A stretch of 64,000 nucleotides of DNA from Chloroflexota bacterium. GTDB lineage: Bacteria > Chloroflexota > Dehalococcoidia > Lucifugimonadales > GCA-2722455. Position numbers and translations under genes: made by a program. The stretch lies in the NCBI GenBank assembly GCA_002722455.1, contig PBMB01000009.1, positions 175,971-239,970 of the forward strand, written 5' to 3'. The notes under the pieces are model-generated. The model did no database searches, was not told where the DNA came from, and saw only the letters and a program-made list of their open reading frames with translations. Below, in pieces: positions 61,861 through 64,000 of this stretch (positions are counted from its first letter, which is position 1; each line of letters opens with the position of its first letter).

Positions 61861-64000
61861 TTACTCTAATTCTTTTGCTTTTACACGATCGGCTTTAGCT
61901 TTCTGATCTTCTCCTAATTTTTCGTAACAATTAGCTCTGTGGCGATATACATGAGGAGGGCATAAATATTCTTCAAATGTAGAGTACTTGGGATAAATCT
62001 CTATTATTGCTGTGTAATCATCTATAGCTTTTTTATAATCAAGTGCTTTAAGTCTAGGCTCTTCATCAGAAGATTCATATCCGCCATGAGATAGAATAGC
62101 TGACCTCGCAAAGTCGCAATAGATTTCAGCTCTATTAGCATATGCTACATGGAGGTATTCAATTTGGGTTCTTTTTTCTATGTACTGAAGATGTTGATTG
62201 GGCTTACGGTCTAGTTCTTCTAAGATGTTTTTATGGCGTCTTATTTCTTTTGTGTAACGGGCTGTTTCCATTTCTCTTTTACATTGACATAGTTGTCTTT
62301 TGGTGAAATTAATGATTTTAGGTTGATCTTTAGGAAGTTTTACGATAGCCATCCTGTAAGAGTATATGGCGTTCTCGTATAGTGTTACATCATTACTATA
62401 CTCTCCTAATTCTCTGTAACAAAGAGCTCTGTTGAAATATGCCTTAGCGTACTTGGGGTCGAGACTTATGGCCTGACTGTAACTCTTTAAAGCTTTTTCA
62501 TAAAAAACTTCATGAGCAATCATTTTTTCTTCTTCTTTTTCTTTTTTGCCTAACTTACCGTAACTAACACCTCTGAAGAAATATGCATCAGATAATAGTT
62601 TTACATCATTACCAATTACTAGATCTTTAGCTACAGATAAACCGCCGTCAGTTTTAAGTGATCCATCGGTAGCTATATATGCATCAGCGTACTTAGGATT
62701 GAGTAATATTACCTTGTTATAATCTTCTATGGCTTTCTCGTGCTGTCCTAACTCACAGTAACTAAGACCTCTGTTGTTATATGCTTTAGAGTAATTGGGG
62801 TCGATCTTTATGGTCTCGCTGTATTCATCTATGGCTTCCTCATGTTTTCCTAACTTACCGTAACTAACACCTCTGAAGAAATTGGTGTCTGCACGATCGG
62901 CTTTGGCTTCCTCATGTTTTCCTAACTTACCGTAACTAAAACCTCTGTTGTTATATGCATCAGCGTAATTGGGATTGAGCTTTATGGCCTCGCTGTATTC
63001 ATCTATGGCTTCCTCATGTTTTCCTAACTTACCGTAACTAAGACCTCTGTTGAAATTGGTGTGTGCACGATCGGCTTTGGCTTCCTCATGTTTTCCTAAC
63101 TTACCGTAACTAACACCTCTGTTGAAATATGCATTAGTGTAATTGGGGTCGATCTTTATGGTCTCGCTGTATTCATCTATCGCTTCCTCATGTTTTCCTA
63201 ACTTACTGTAACTAACACCTCTGAAGAAATTGGTGTGTGCACGATCGGCTTTGGCTTCCTCATGTTTTCCTAACTTACCGTAACTAAGACCTCTGTTGTT
63301 ATATGCACCAGCGTCATCAGGCTTGAGCTCTATAGCCTTACTGTAATCTTCTATGGCTTTCTCGTGCTCCCCTAATTTACTGTAACAAAGAGCTCTGTTG
63401 AAATATGCATTAATGTACTTGGGATAGAGCAATATTGCCTTGTTATAATCTTCTATAGCTTTCTCATCTTCTCCTAATTTACTGTAACAAAGAGCTCTGT
63501 TGAAATATGCACCAGAGTAATCAGGCTTCAGCTCGATATATTTGCTGTAATCTTCAATGGCTTTCTCATCTTCTCCTAATTTACTGTAACAAAGAGCTCT
63601 GTTGAAATATGCCTTAGCGTACTTGGGGTCGATCTCTGTAGCTTTTGTGTAACTATCTATAGCTTTTTGATCTTCTTCCAATTTTTCGTAAGTTTTGCCT
63701 CTGTCAAAATGTTCATCAGCACTATAATGAATATCAATGGGCTCAGGATCAGATTTATAGTTGCTTGTTTTACTTGTCTTTGAAGATAAAGAATCATGCC
63801 AGTTTACAGAACTCTTATTTAAATCAGAATAGAAAAGGGTTTGCACAGGTTTGCCACTTTGCTTTTGAATATGTATCCTTGCATTTTCAGATAGATTGCC
63901 AACAGATATAAGTAATCGCACTCCAAATTCTTCTCTTCCTGATAGACTAATAAAACCTTGTATTTCATCTAGTGGTACTTGTGTGTCAATATAGCACTTT
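61861..64000 (-). CDS. TPR-array protein with N-terminal restriction-endonuclease-like segment; 5'-truncated at window end
   Basis: Supplied ORF starts at GTG 63921, but the frame is open to the window edge: KCYIDTQVPLDEIQGFISLSGREEFGVRLLISVGNLSENARIHIQKQSGKPVQTLFYSDLNKSSVNW, followed by many TPRs ('FNRALCYSKLGEDEKAIEDYSKAIELKPD'). Confidence 0.75.
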   Translation of the reverse strand, partial: KCYIDTQVPLDEIQGFISLSGREEFGVRLLISVGNLSENARIHIQKQSGKPVQTLFYSDLNKSSVNWHDSLSSKTSKTSNYKSDPEPIDIHYSADEHFDRGKTYEKLEEDQKAIDSYTKATEIDPKYAKAYFNRALCYSKLGEDEKAIEDYSKYIELKPDYSGAYFNRALCYSKLGEDEKAIEDYNKAILLYPKYINAYFNRALCYSKLGEHEKAIEDYSKAIELKPDDAGAYNNRGLSYGKLGKHEEAKADRAHTNFFRGVSYSKLGKHEEAIDEYSETIKIDPNYTNAYFNRGVSYGKLGKHEEAKADRAHTNFNRGLSYGKLGKHEEAIDEYSEAIKLNPNYADAYNNRGFSYGKLGKHEEAKADRADTNFFRGVSYGKLGKHEEAIDEYSETIKIDPNYSKAYNNRGLSYCELGQHEKAIEDYNKVILLNPKYADAYIATDGSLKTDGGLSVAKDLVIGNDVKLLSDAYFFRGVSYGKLGKKEKEEEKMIAHEVFYEKALKSYSQAISLDPKYAKAYFNRALCYRELGEYSNDVTLYENAIYSYRMAIVKLPKDQPKIINFTKRQLCQCKREMETARYTKEIRRHKNILEELDRKPNQHLQYIEKRTQIEYLHVAYANRAEIYCDFARSAILSHGGYESSDEEPRLKALDYKKAIDDYTAIIEIYPKYSTFEEYLCPPHVYRHRANCYEKLGEDQKAKADRVKAKELE
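62830..63330 (-). repeat. 174-bp higher-order repeat within the TPR array (about 3 units), nested in 102-bp TPR repeats
   Basis: 'g(t)gcacgatcggctttggcttcctcatgttttcctaacttaccgtaactaa' recurs at about 62887, 63061 and 63235 (spacing 174). Confidence 0.85.

Noticed and set aside
61860-63660. Regular repeats resembling a CRISPR or satellite array
   Set aside because: Repeats are 102/174 nt, in frame, and encode TPR helices; no unique spacers between short identical repeats.

Overview
AT-rich, compactly coded bacterial chromosome segment. The gene content fits Chloroflexota, probably a marine Dehalococcoidia/SAR202-type lineage; that placement is inferred from gene content, with no search run. 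Most of the window is core genes: lipB, argF, der-plsY-gpsA, rsmE-prmA-dnaJ-hrcA, rho, pyrG, sucCD, guaB3-like, prmC-prfA-hisS, rpsT, lexA, tat genes, lipA, etfBA, an EF-G-like gene, dnaK-grpE-hspR, thiL, tilS, recA, gyrA, queG and three tRNAs. The points that stand out are: (1) a three-gene acyl-CoA catabolic cassette (about 25.48-29.59 kb) between lexA and tatA, flanked by an 82-bp direct duplication of the lexA 3' end (75/82 identical), with no recombinase; (2) a TPR locus at the right edge. Its last ORF runs off the window, and its in-frame upstream codons read like the end of an Mrr-type restriction-endonuclease domain (COG4889-helicase N-terminus type). This would be a nuclease-like domain fused to a long TPR array that has been expanded by a 174-bp higher-order repeat; (3) a DUF4432 gene whose reading frame has no ATG/GTG/TTG at its natural start but an ATT next to the upstream stop codon; (4) a glutamine-amidotransferase-like protein with its catalytic residues replaced. 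All names are from reading motifs by eye; no alignments or database searches were run.
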